The notes under the pieces are model-generated. The model did not search any database. It worked only from the letters and a program-made list of their open reading frames with translations, and was not told the DNA's origin. The position numbers and the translations under genes are program-made. A stretch of DNA of 64,000 nt from Zygaena filipendulae (lineage: Eukaryota > Arthropoda > Insecta > Lepidoptera > Zygaenidae), in contig OU015651.1 in assembly GCA_907165275.2 (NCBI GenBank), forward strand, positions 11,988,501-12,052,500, written 5' to 3'. The first letter of the stretch is position 1; every line of letters starts with the position of its first letter. Shown here one piece after another: positions 13,401-24,700 of the stretch.

Positions 13401-16400
13401 GACCTAATTTATGGATGGCCCCAAACCTGAGCCCCTCCTGCTTTGGGGGCACAAAAAATACTATTTGTTTCAACCGTGCAGGTGGACTCATCCAAGTACC
13501 CGCGCGTGTCGTCGTACACGCGCATCGCGACGCTGGTCGGCCGCTCGCTGTCCGGCCTTAGCGCGCAGCTCCTCACGCACTTCGGCCTGATGGACTACAT
13601 GAGCCTAACCTACATTACTTTCGTTGGTAAAATAACTTTTATTGGGCCATTTGTTTCTTCTTTAGCGTGAAGCAGACAATAAGATGCTACGTAAAGCCGA
13701 CTGCAGACTGCAGTCATGACTTACAATGTGCACACTGCGACGACATCCTATATGAACCAGCCATGTCAGCTAAGAAACGTAATCGCTACAAAAACTAAGG
13801 AACATATCGTTATGGGACGTGGTCAGAAAAATTGGAGATTTTTTTGTAAAATTAGCAAACTCCTCCGTGAATCACCCGAGTGCTCAAGGTGACGTCTGCG
13901 TTTTATTAAAAACTAGCTGTGCCCATTCATAATTTCGAAGTTCCCGCGGGAATTTCGGGATAAGAAGTATGCTATGTCTTTCTCTATACCATGCATGCCA
14001 AATTTCATCTAAATCCGTTCAGCCGTTTTTGCGTGATTGAGTAACAAATATCCAAATATTCAAACATCCAAACATCCATACTTTCACATTTATAATATTA
14101 GTAGGATACCTACTAGCTGTAGGAGTACCGTCGCTTCTTATAAGTGAAAGAATTTTCAAAATGCTTCAGTAGATCCCGAAATTACCCCCTACAATGTGAC
14201 CAAACTCACAAACTTTGACTCTTTTTAAATCGAACCCTAACATGTTCATCACGCTCATCAGCTCCCGTAGGGAATCGAAACCTTTGAGGAGTGGCAGGAT
14301 GACAACATGCGCCAATCCTGTCATTGCATCGTCGATTTCTTTGACTTGACTTTTTTGATGCAGCTCAGATCCTGGCCACATTCTGGGCGCTCTGGTTGCC
14401 AGCGGTGCAGTACGGGATCTATTTCCACCGGAAGAGTTCTACTTTTGACTCGCATATTGTGTCAGGAAATAAACTAGAACATAACCAGACTGTAAAGGTA
14501 ATAAAACCTAGTTGCCAGCTAGATTAGGCTTTTTTGCGAATCTTCATTGAATGATGCGAGGACGGCGAAGCGCCAATTCTGCAGGCGTAAAATATGCTTA
14601 AAAACTGCACTAGGACCACAATACTCTCCCCACATATATCGATACTATATTTTACTAATTAATACAAACAAACAAACTCAAATTCTCATTTATAATAGGT
14701 ACTCATTAAGTTATCATAACTGTTCCCCGCGATTGCACCCGCGCTAATTTCCGCGGGAATTCCGAAATAAAAAGTAGGTCTTTCTCTGTAGGTACATGAG
14801 ACGACCCGTATAAAAAAAAACATGATGATCAGTTGAGTGGTTAAGGCGTGGAAACGTAACAACCAAACATTCGTATTTATAACATTAGTTAGTAGTTCAT
14901 CCTCGCCTCGCACTGTCTCGTTATGGGCCCTCTTCACAATGGACCATGATGGGGGACACAGGGTCGGTTGTCTCTATCATTTGTCGCCATTTTTGCTTTA
15001 GTTCATTTTGGATATGTTCTGAAATGCACTGACAGTACTGGCCCAATGCTCCCAGTGCCATTAAATTCAATCCGAATAACTTTCAGTATACTGCCGCAGT
15101 ATCCGCAGTAGGCAGTATGACATCATAATTGTCGCCATTTTTGTACTGTGAGCACTGGTGCTTTCGAGGTAAAGTGCTATCGGTGGTTTGATCACGTGAT
15201 CAATCTTGAACCAATGATTGGTCAACCGCGTCATGAATGTGTGACAATGACATGGATGACAGTATACTGGACATGCGTTCTGTTACAGCAACCAATATAG
15301 CTTACTTTATAGGAACAACTTCGCAGTATACTGAAGTGACGTCATACCACTCATACCTGACAGTGTTCGCAGTGTTTGTGGAACATACCCTTTGTCAATG
15401 CCAGCAGTCTCTCCGATCGGATATAACGACCGCGTGCTATATGATCGCACGCCACGCGCACGCCGCGTACCGACGACCGCGGGTGGTCGTATGGTCGGCG
15501 CTGTACGCGGTCACGCTTACGCTGTTCGTCCAAGTGCAGACGTACGCGCAGCTGCAGTGGAAGCAAATACAGGAAGGCAGCGAGACGCCTGTGAGGAATT
15601 ATTATTGACAACATGCAACCGTTTTTAAGATTTCTATGATAGAATAACGCATGAACGAAGAGAACCATGGTCCATGGCATCCGCTCTTGATATAAACTTC
15701 CCGCTTTACCTGCTTTGAATCGAAAATTTTAAATCTTCTTCTATACTTATAATAAAACTGTAGTGAAGTCAATTATGTACATTGGATATATATTCAAAAT
15801 TAATATTGGAGGATGAATGGTGATCGATACTGATGCCAAAAATGCAATCAGTAAATTTTTTGTCTCTCTGTCCGTCTGTCTGTCTGTCTGTATGTGCACG
15901 CATGGGTCAAAAACGACTGAAGGGATTTTAACCAAACTTAGTACGATTGTAGTCCATACTCCTGGGCAGATTATAGGCTATATAATATAACGCTAAAACA
16001 CATAGAAGCCGAGCAGTGACGATAAATTTGAAGCAAGTCGGATGAAAATGCGCTTTCGAGCTCATATCCTCGCATAAGTTGATCATACACCAAAAGTATG
16101 TATTACAAAGATAATCCTTACATCATCTTCTTTATAAATAAAAATTAATGTTTGTTTGTCTGTTCTCTATGCGTTTCGAAACCATTGGTCCCATTATGAT
16201 GAAACTTTAGTGGGTTGTTCTGCCTGCGTCCACAAAGGTTCCTGATCTCAAAACTCACGCGGGCGGCGGGTGAAACCGCGGGGCACAGCTAGTATAAAAT
16301 AAAATAGCTAGCTAAGCATATTACACCTATTTTGTTCTGTATGACGTGATAGGTATATATTATTTACTACATTCTCGCAAATAAACAAATACATAAAAGT

Positions 16401-18553
16401 CGACACAACACAGTCGAAAGAAACAAGGAGATACGTGTTGCGTGTATAGGTACGAGAAAAACTCGTAATTTCTTTGAATTTTGAGTTCGACGTAACTACT
16501 AAACTCTTTCGTATACTTACCTGCATTGTTTGCGTTGGGTAATTTTCTAGTGCAAAGAGCGGATTGTTTCTTTGTTCATCGATTTTCACCTCCATCAATC
16601 AATCCAGCAATCATCTCTGTATGTATTTTAAATTTTTCTGCATTATTTTATTCTAAAAATCATGAACACCAAGTTGAGCTGCTATCCGGTCACTAGGCAT
16701 TAATAAATTAGATAGCGTACAACGGCGCGGTGGAAGCGGTGCAGACGCTGGCGGGCGCGGGCTCGGCGCTCGTCGCGTCGCTGGTGACGCGCGCGCCGCT
16801 GCCCGCGCTCGCCGCCGCGCTGCAAGCCGCCGCGCTCTTCCTCGGCACCTACTGCCGCAACATATACGCCGCGTACGCCGGGTACATCGTGCTGGGGGTG
16901 CTCTACAACTACGTCATCACACTGGCCAGGTGAGCCGCCGCGCTCTTCCTCGGCACCTACTGCCGCAACATATACGCCGCGTACGCCGGGTACATCGTGC
17001 TGGGGGTGCTCTACAACTACGTCATCACACTGGCCAGGTGAGCCGCCGCGCTCTTCCTCGGCACCTACTGCCGAAACATATACGCCGCGTACGCCGGGTA
17101 CATCGTGCTGGGGGTGCTCTACAACTACGTCATCACACTGGCCAGTTGAGCCGCCGCGCTCTTCCTCGGCACCTACTGCCGCAACATATACGCCGCGTAC
17201 GCCGGGTACATCGTGCTGGGGGTGCTCTACAACTACGTCATCACACTGGCCAGGTGAGCCGCCGCGCTCTTCCTCGGCACCTACTGCCGCAACATATACG
17301 CCGCGTACGCCGGGTACGTCGTGCTGGGGGTGCTCTACAACTACGTCATCACACTGGCCAGGTGAGCCGCCGCGCTCTTCCTCGGCACCTACTGCCGCAA
17401 CATATACGCCGCGTACGCCGGGTACATCGTGCTGGGGGTGCTCTACAACTACGTCATCACACTGGCCAGGTGAGCCGCCGCGCTCTTCCTCGGCACCTAC
17501 TGCCGCAACATATACGCCGCGTACGCCGGGTACATCGTGCTGGGGGTGCTCTACAACTACGTCATCACACTGGCCAGGTGAGCCGCCGCGCTCTTCCTCG
17601 GCACCTACTGCCGCAACATATACGCCGCGTACGCCGGGTACATCGTGCTGGGGGTGCTCTACAACTACGTCATCACACTGGCCAGGTGAGCCGCCGCGCT
17701 CTTCCTCGGCACCTACTGCCGCAACATATACGCCGCGTACGCCGGGTACATCGTGCTGGGGGTGCTCTACAACTACGTCATCACACTGGCCAGGTGAGCC
17801 GCCGCGCTCTTCCTCGGCACCTACTGCCGCAACATATACGCCGCGTACGCCGGGTACATCGTGCTGGGGGTGCTCTACAACTACGTCATCACACTGGCCA
17901 GGTGAGCCGCCGCGCTCTTCCTCGGCACCTACTGCTGCAACAAATACACCGCGTACGCCGGGTACATCGTGGGGTCGCTAGTGACGCACGCCTGCGCTCA
18001 TTGCTGGCTACATCAGAATTCTTGAATTCCACCAACATAGTCTAAACATATTGACATAGCTTTGGCCATCAAATTCCTAGTGTTTTAATGCTATTATTAT
18101 TCTAGTTCTTATACTATGCAATTTTGCATTTAAGCTACAATGCTCTGCAAATCACGGTTTGAAAATCTTCAAGGGCAGCATTTATTTGATAACATAGGAT
18201 ATCAGTTTACAATCTGGGTGTGTACTATCTATAATTATAAATTATGTATAATAATTTATGTTGTATAAAGCATGTTAGCTAAATATTATTTTATTTGATG
18301 TTACAGTGCAAAAATTGCTGACCAGTTGAGTGACGACAGTTGTTTCGGTTTGATATTCGGTATCAACACTCTTATCGGCACAGGCCTGCAGTCACTGCTC
18401 ACCCTGCTGCTGATACAGCAAGCAGAGCTGTCTATCTTCCATCAATTCTACTCTGTCAGCGGACTCTACCTAACACTAGCTGTGATTTGGATGTTCGGCT
18501 GGACAGTTCAATCATATACCCAAAATAGTACAGAATTGAAAATTAAATCCTAA
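10454..18553 (+). CDS. SLC19-family (thiamine/folate) transporter, paralogue 2, complete
   Basis: Multi-pass plasma-membrane vitamin carrier of the SLC19 family. Exons inferred from GT/AG signals and phase: 10454-10709, 12643-12773, 13482-13626, 14364-14497, 15408-15590, 16712-16929, 18307-18553; together 437 aa, a normal SLC19 length. Family motifs are clear: RPSEPF and NRDVYPISTYSYSAQ in exon 1, FLYGTYIATEVAYYTYMYAK in exon 2, LPAVQYGIYFHRKSS in exon 4, YNGAVEA and AYAGYIVLG in exon 6, CFGLIFGINTLIG in exon 7. The start ATG at 10454 is the first in frame and gives the expected short cytosolic N terminus. Exon 6 is nearly identical to that of paralogue 1 although neighbouring exons differ, and its acceptor (ATTAG at 16707-16711) lacks a pyrimidine tract, so that boundary is uncertain. 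The donor at 16930 begins a 10-unit tandem array. Confidence 0.9.
10789..10945. repeat. MITE, GCCGCACTCAGAGTCG family, in SLC19-2 intron 1
   Basis: Left end GCCGCACTCAGAGTCGTTTT and right end AAGTAACGACTTTGAGTGTGGC are inverted copies, with an AT-rich interior. This is the same family as 7889-8053, 60,691-60,793 and the ends of the Harbinger-like element. Confidence 0.65.
13913..14106 (-). mobile_element. Helitron-like non-autonomous element in SLC19-2 intron 3
   Basis: Read on the minus strand it begins TCCTACTAATATTATAAATG (14106 downward) and ends in CAGCTAG at 13913. The TC...CTAG ends and the GC-rich hairpin CCCGCGGG near the 3' end fit non-autonomous Helitrons; the class is an inference. 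Many relatives occur in this window. Confidence 0.6.
15737..16292 (+). mobile_element. Two adjacent Helitron-like fragments in SLC19-2 intron 5
   Basis: The first part starts TCTATACTTATAATAAAACTG (15740s), contains a (CTGT)n microsatellite at 15862-15891 and typical text of the lepidopteran repeat. The second runs from about 16,122 (TCATCTTCTTTATAAATA) to 16,292 and ends ACCGCGGGGCACAGCTAG followed by T. Boundaries of the first part are approximate. Confidence 0.5.
16826..17971 (+). repeat. 108-bp tandem array: 10 units of exon end plus splice donor (SLC19-2)
   Basis: Ten full units (16826-17905) of the same 108-bp sequence as in paralogue 1, plus a longer partial unit to about 17971. Unit 3 (17042-17149) carries the A variant also seen in units 6 and 15 of array 1 (here 17074), and its donor is mutated from CAGGTGAG to CAGTTGAG (T at 17146). 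Unit 5 has G at 17318. The last partial unit again carries CTGCTGC, the same terminal variant as array 1, which ties the two arrays to a common origin or an exchange. Confidence 0.97.
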
Positions 18554-18730
18554 AGGTATTCATTTGAATCATTATATTTAATAATAATTCCTGCTTAACA
18601 GCAATATAAATAATGTATGTATTTATGAAAATATATCAAGTACAAATATTATAATTCTCTAATCACATGGAATGTCAAACATCTTTCCAGGGATATTAAA
18701 TATTTACAACCCTTATAAAAAATTTAAATG

Positions 18731-18916
18731 CTACGCATATTGGATTCCGGACGTGGGCCTTGTTTTCAGGTACACGTATGTGCATATGAACAAAAATATC
18801 ACAACTACAGTCGGCAAAACTATTGTATTTATCTGTTGCCTCATCTTGGCGAATTCCTGTTTCCTCTCTCGCTTTTGTTTAGCGGTTTCTTTAACTGCTC
18901 CTTTAAGTTTCCTCAT
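18731..18916 (-). CDS. SMCO4: SMCO4-like single-pass membrane protein
   Basis: A 61-aa ORF that starts MRKLKGAVKETAKQKRERKQ, has a basic, predicted helical N-terminal half (QEFAKMRQQ) and then one hydrophobic segment (TIVLPTVVVIFLFICTYVYL), ending KTRPTSGIQYA. The order of basic MR-LKG start, coiled-coil-prone region, RQQI-T-VLP motif and TRP after the membrane segment is that of SMCO4 (single-pass membrane protein with coiled-coil domains 4), whose function is not established. The length matches the family (~59 aa). Single coding exon; convergent with SLC19 paralogue 2, whose stop is 178 bp away. The longer antisense ORF at 18,672-19,115 is a shadow. Confidence 0.85.
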   Translation of the reverse strand: MRKLKGAVKETAKQKRERKQEFAKMRQQINTIVLPTVVVIFLFICTYVYLKTRPTSGIQYA

Positions 18917-19185
18917 ATTTCACCTAAAAAAAGATTTTCGAAGACATAAAACTAAAAGTTTACATGCCACGTCTAAAGAAATAGATGTAACTTTTAAAAG
19001 AACATACCAATTACTAGGAGTCTCGTGCACTACTCAACTGTCTCGTGACCTCTTCTCGAATATAAATTCTAAGTTGTTTTACAATATAAATAAGTATCTA
19101 CCTAATAAGTTTTAAAAGTTTTTGAATTATTAACCATCAACAAACTTGAACAATTTCAAAAAAATAGCGAACGAACACAATAAAA

Positions 19186-19359
19186 TAGGCAGTAGGCTTG
19201 TTGAAAAAGTATCGATATTTTTAATCCAATATATCGATATTTTTTTCCGATATATTTTGAACCGAAGCATCGATACAAAATATCCAATATCAAAATTGTA
19301 TTAAAACCGATATTTTTTATTTATGTAACGTATAGTCATTGATTTTCCTGATACAGTAA
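19186..19359. repeat. ATCGATAT-rich repeat flank (left)
   Basis: Several ATCGATATTTTT motifs at 19,210-19,320. Similar ATATCG-rich sequence lies at 28,690-28,770, just beyond the right end of the Harbinger-like element, as if one older repeat was split by the insertion. Confidence 0.35.
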
Positions 19360-19822
19360 CCGCCGCACTCAGAGTCGTTCATTAAAATAACGTTAATCGG
19401 CCCATAACTAATGCTACTTAAAACCTCTAGTGACAATTAAATCGCCGTAGCTCACAGAGACAAAAATTTAATGTTGATTAGTAGATTGACAACTATATGT
19501 AAGCATAGGGCGGTACACCCTATCGAAATGCGTATCGATAAAGTGCGACATTGCCACATGCATAAACTCATGGAAATGATACTTTTGTTTTTGTAGTTTT
19601 TATGAGGTGAAGTTATTATTTTTCTTTAGAAATAATTAATTGCGTTAATTTACTATTACTTTAATCGGAAATAATAATTGATTTCAATAAAATTAAATCG
19701 TGAATGCCATGACTTTTGTGATATGACAACATTGAACGCCGCCATTTTCATTTTTCAATTATCTACGTCAAATCAGTCCGCGAAATTTTTCAAATTGGAA
19801 TAGCCGCCACTATTAAAGGTCT

Positions 19823-19946
19823 GTCCACATTCGCGCGCGAACCGCGCGCCAAGCCGCGAAACACCCGCGAACCATGATTCTACACTTATAGTTCGCGGGT
19901 GTTTCGCGGCTTCGCGCGCGAACTACGCGCGAATGTGGAGAGCGCT
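19823..19946. repeat. GC-rich fold-back element (copy A)
   Basis: Near-perfect palindrome: GTCCACATTCGCGCGCGAAC ... AAGCCGCGAAACACCCGCGA, short centre CATGATTCTACACTTATAG, then the inverse arm, ending CGCGAATGTGGAGAGCGCTT. A second copy, nearly identical, is at 55,107-55,223 next to the FANCD2 5' end. It could form a long GC-rich hairpin. Confidence 0.8.
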
Positions 19947-19994
19947 TGAAGTAGAAGAAGGAGAATTCGTCTTTAGTTATATAATAATAATTTG

Positions 19995-20007
19995 AAATTA
20001 TTGTATA
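19995..20007. repeat. LINE target-site duplication, left copy
   Basis: AAATTATTGTATA; the identical 13-mer follows the poly(A) at 25697-25709. It marks the insertion point within the Harbinger-like element, 5' of the Myb-like exons. Confidence 0.9.
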
Positions 20008-20224
20008 GGACTTCCGGTGGAACGTTAATCGCGTGTTCGCGTGTTTTGGTGTTTTTCCTGGAATTATTGGCCTAAAATCATTGTTTTACGCTGTAATCAG
20101 GGTAAATCATTCATGCTTGGTAGTTTTGTAAAGTAATAATTAATACTAGTTGGTAATTCACGCTACCATTTGTAATTTTGTAATATTTAGTTGCGTTTAA
20201 ACATATCATTGATTAGCGTCCATT

Positions 20225-21793
20225 ATGAATAAACCTCCCGATAGGGAGGATGACAGCCCGAATACGAATTTTCTTCCTCCTTCTCCCGTTGCATTTTGTG
20301 AAATCGATATAAATGAGGATAGTGATTTTGTGACTCCTAAAGAGAGAAGTAGGAGACATAAGCGCAAAAAACAAGAGAAAAATAAGTCAGACTGCAGTGT
20401 TCGCTCCCGTTCCAACTCTCGCTCTTCTCAAATTGCGTCTTCTGTAGCGAATATTATGTCTCCCGCTTCCTCGGCATCTTTATCGCATACTTCTTTGGAC
20501 TCGGTTATCCCAGCAGGGCAACCTAGTTTTCAACAAACCTCCCCCCATCCATACCTTCAAACCTCCCCGCCACAGTCTACCCCATCCCAACCTTCTCCCC
20601 TTTCACCCTTCACCCCAATTGGTCGTCCTAAATACTGTACAACCGACCGAGGTCCATTCACTGTTCACGTACAATTTGTAGGTTCCTCAGACAGTGTTAA
20701 CCCTTCTAATTTAACTTTTAACCCTGTCTTATTTGGTAAGTTTCTGCAAGAACGGTCCAGAGAATTTCCGAATATTGTGAACGGAAGTGTTAAAAAGTTA
20801 GGACGCAATCGCATTGCTCTTAACTTTCATCAGGCTATTGATGCCAATAACTTTATAGACTCTCCTACTCTCCAAAGTAATAACCTAAAAGCGTTTATTC
20901 CCACATTTAATGTAACTAGGATGGGAATCGTTCGTGGTGTTCCTACAGAATGGGCCCAAGAGGAAATAATTAAAAATATTAAAGTTCCCGATGGCTGTGG
21001 GCCAGTTATCAAGACAAGACGCCTTAACTATAAAACTTTTAATCCGGATGGTTCACACAAATGGTTGGAATCTCAAACAGTGGTATTGACTTTTGACGGT
21101 CAGGTTTTACCGCCAAGAGTGTATATGTGTTACAATTCTCTCCCTGTCGAAATGTACACCTTCCCTACGATACAGTGTTACCGTTGCTGTCGTTTTGGCC
21201 ACACTAAAGTACAATGCAGGTCTAAAGCCCGTTGCTTCAAATGCTCTTCAGAAGATCACGGTGGGGATGAATGCGACACTGTGGAGAGCTGCTCTTCGTG
21301 TATTAATTGTAAAGGTTCGCACTTTGCTACAAACAAATCATGCCCGGAATTTAGCAGGCAAGCTAACATTAAAAAAACGATGGCAGAGAAAGCAATATCA
21401 TACGCAGAGGCGTCCAAACTTTATGTTCCATGTAAAAAATCTTTTGCGGATACTATCAAAAGTTCGCCTGATAAATCTTCTACCCACCAGTCGTATAAAA
21501 AAACCGTTTTTATAAAAAAACCTCGTTCCCCTCCTCCTGCTGCTTTTGGGTACGACCAAGTAGCTCACCGCTCTCTGATAAGAGACCCAACAATCCCATC
21601 GCAGAATGGTGTTGGTTTACGTGTAGAATCTTCCCCTTCTGATAAAATAGTCACAGAAATAATCAATCTCCTGTCTTCTCTCCTCAAAATTTCCTTCCCT
21701 TCTTTTAATTTACCGTCCAACGCTGCCTCATTCCTACAAACTGCTTTTTCTTCTATCCTTGCCAATGGCGCTGATAATCCAATGGAATTGTAG
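20225..21793 (+). CDS. LINE ORF1 (gag-like nucleic-acid-binding protein)
   Basis: A 522-aa protein. The N-terminal ~140 residues are Ser/Pro-rich and low complexity with a basic patch (KERSRRHKRKKQEKNK). A central region (about 150-310) resembles the conserved part of insect LINE gag proteins. Three zinc-knuckle-type motifs follow at roughly residues 318-373: CYRCCRFGHTKVQC, CFKCSSEDHGGDEC and CINCKGSHFATNKSC. In this class of element the protein binds element RNA and packages it with the ORF2 product. Starts at the first ATG after the 5' UTR; no in-frame stop. Overlaps ORF2 by 29 nt in a different frame. Confidence 0.93.
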   Translation: MNKPPDREDDSPNTNFLPPSPVAFCEIDINEDSDFVTPKERSRRHKRKKQEKNKSDCSVRSRSNSRSSQIASSVANIMSPASSASLSHTSLDSVIPAGQPSFQQTSPHPYLQTSPPQSTPSQPSPLSPFTPIGRPKYCTTDRGPFTVHVQFVGSSDSVNPSNLTFNPVLFGKFLQERSREFPNIVNGSVKKLGRNRIALNFHQAIDANNFIDSPTLQSNNLKAFIPTFNVTRMGIVRGVPTEWAQEEIIKNIKVPDGCGPVIKTRRLNYKTFNPDGSHKWLESQTVVLTFDGQVLPPRVYMCYNSLPVEMYTFPTIQCYRCCRFGHTKVQCRSKARCFKCSSEDHGGDECDTVESCSSCINCKGSHFATNKSCPEFSRQANIKKTMAEKAISYAEASKLYVPCKKSFADTIKSSPDKSSTHQSYKKTVFIKKPRSPPPAAFGYDQVAHRSLIRDPTIPSQNGVGLRVESSPSDKIVTEIINLLSSLLKISFPSFNLPSNAASFLQTAFSSILANGADNPMEL

Positions 21794-24700
21794 ATCAATA
21801 TCTCCTAAAAAAAGTGACCTAATCTACTTAATAAATAAATATAATCCAATAATTATTGCCCTTTCCGAGACGTGGCTACACCCGGATTTGAACTTTCGAA
21901 TTCCGGGTTTTGTCATGTTTCGTAATGATGGCAAACAAGGGCATGGCGGTGTAGCCGTGCTTATCAAGAATAATCTCCCTTTTTCCCAAATCTTAATAAA
22001 ATCACAAAATCAATTTAATGCTGTCGCACTTAAAACCAAAAACTTTACGATTCTCTCAATTTATATCCCCTATCCCTCCAGCTCAGCCCTAGCAGATGTT
22101 AACCTATTAATTCAATCACTATCCCCTCCATTACTTATTGTCGGTGATTTTAATTGCCACCACCACGTTTGGGGTTGTGGTAAAAATGATCATGCCGGCG
22201 AAATTCTCCTTGATATTATCGACCTTAACAACCTATGTATATTAAATACGAGTTCGCCCACTCGTCGTACACGCCCTGAAGAATCTGTTAGCGCAGTGGA
22301 TATATCTTTATGCTCCTCAGACCTGGCTTCGCAAATCACCTGGGAGGTTCTTCCTAATTCTTATGGCAGTGACCATTTTCCAATTTTGTTGAGTTTCCCA
22401 TTCACTAGTGCAAAGGACTCTCCACCAAAAAATCCCCTTCTTAAGCATATCTTATCTGACAAAAATTGGGCAGCTTTCCGCCAATCCACTAGTACTATGT
22501 TATCCATCCTTCCTAAAATATCCTTTTACAATATAGATCGCTGCTGCACTGCCTTCAGTAACGCTCTTATTGCCAGCGCCAATAATTCTTTCCCTCTTAA
22601 AAACACATCAACCAAACGAATATCCTCTCCTCCTTGGTGGGACCACGATTGTACCAAAAGCATTCAAGCCCGCAAAAAAGCTGAACGTCTTTACTCCAAA
22701 AATATGACCTCCGAAAATTTTATATTACTCAATAAAGTTTCAGCTGAAACAAAACGCACCCTAAGATCCAAAAAACGTGATAGTTGGAAAGAATACTGTG
22801 CATCTATCTCACCTGTCACTCCCTCCCACTTTGTATGGAAAAGAATCAAACAATTCCGAGGGTCATATAATCAACCATCACAGTCATGCCCCCCCACGTC
22901 CGAATTCGCAGAAGCATATATGGACCATTTAGCTCCCCAAATGGCCCCCTCTCAATCTGAACTGCCCTGGTATTTCCACCATCCCTCAACTGATCCGCTA
23001 GATCATAATTTCTCCCTTACTGAACTTAAGTATATCCTAAATTCTGTTAAAGATTCTGCCCCTGGTATGGATAGTATTCCTTATTCATTCCTTGTTAACG
23101 CTCACCCATGCCTGCATGATTACTTCCTAAATTTAATCAATACAATTCTTAATATTGGATATGTCCCAGATGCTTGGAAATCACAAATAATTATTCCTGT
23201 CTTAAAACCGGGTAAAGATTCCCATGATGTAAAATCCTATCGTCCAATTGCTTTATCATCTACTCTCGCGAAAGTCCTTGAGCACTTGATCAAGAACCGT
23301 CTCGAGTGGTTTGTGGAGTCCAGAGGTATTCTAGGTAAAAATCAATTTGGCTTCCGAAGAGGAAGAAGCACAACAGATAGCATTGCAATCTTTACAACTG
23401 ATATAAGACTGGCATTTACCCGAAATGAGTCTGTTGTTGCCGCATTTTTAGATATATCTGCTGCCTATGATAATGTCCGCCTCCCTCTTCTCATGGAAAA
23501 ACTTAATGCCTTGTCGATCCCGAAGAAACTAGGCCAACTCATTATAAACATGCTCTCTGATAGAACTGTCCACTTCCGCTGCGATGACCCTGGAATTTCC
23601 TCTCGCAGATCTATTTGGAAAGGCCTTCCTCAGGGGTCCGTCTTGAGCCCCCTTCTTTATAATATTTATACACATGACCTAGACTTATCACGTGGTCTCT
23701 GCAGAATCCTTCAATATGCAGACGACATTCTTTTGTACTACTCCCACAACAATATTTCTACAGCAGCCGCAACAGTGACAGAGTCTTTATCATCTCTTAA
23801 TAATTGGATTTGCTCTAATGGCCTTGAATTATCCCCCTCAAAAAGTGCAGTAGTGGTATTTTCAAGGAAAAGAAAGATCCCGGCAATCAGTGTAGAAGTG
23901 GGTGGCCTTCAAATCCCGATAAAACCATATTTTAAATTTCTAGGCGTTATTCTCGACTCTAAATTAAGTGGTTCTCCGCACTGTGAGTACATAGTGAACA
24001 AATCGCAGAAAAACATCAACATTTTGAGATGCTTATCAGGTGTTTGGTGGGGTGCCCACCCTTTCTCTCTTAAGTTATTATATAATGCCATCATCCGTAG
24101 TGTTCTGGACTACGGTACATTTCTGCTCGAACCAGCAAATAAGGGCGCTCTTCAGAAACTTGACCAAATACAGGCTAAGGCATTACGCATCATTTCTGGA
24201 GCGATGCGTTCTAGTCCCATCAACGCATTACAGGTAGAATGTGGCGATCCTCCTCTTTCTCAGCGTAGACAGTTTCTTTCAGATCGCTTCCTCTTTCGTG
24301 TTTATCAATTTGCCTCCCATCCTATTTTCCCTAAACTCCAACTTCTTTGCGAGTTCTCTCTTAAATCCCGTTTCTGGACAAACAAATGCCCCTCCCCTTT
24401 GATGAAAAGCTTTGGCAAAATAAAATGTATAAAAAATTCTGTCCACCGTTCATCCAATCTCCCAGTTTTTGATTTCGATTACGAAACAATAATCTATCAG
24501 CCTCCAGTCATTTTAAACTTTGACATTTGTAAAGGTGATAAACACGCCAACGCATACCATCGCGAAATAATGAAAAGAAACTGGCGTGGTTGGCATTCCA
24601 TCTACGCTGATGCTTCTAAACTCTCTCAGCATGGATGTGTGGGTGTGGGAGTATTCCACGAAGAATATAATATAGTTCAAAAAATTAAATGTCCCCCAGA

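Noticed and set aside
15237..15407. 5' extension of SLC19-2 exon 5 as coding
   Set aside because: Paralogue 1 supports an exon start at the AG near 15407; upstream residues have no SLC19 similarity.
16930..18045. 371-codon repetitive ORF, plus strand
   Set aside because: Same artefact in the second array.
18672..19115. 147-codon plus-strand ORF
   Set aside because: Antisense to the SMCO4-like gene, no family resemblance, composition typical of AT-rich noise.
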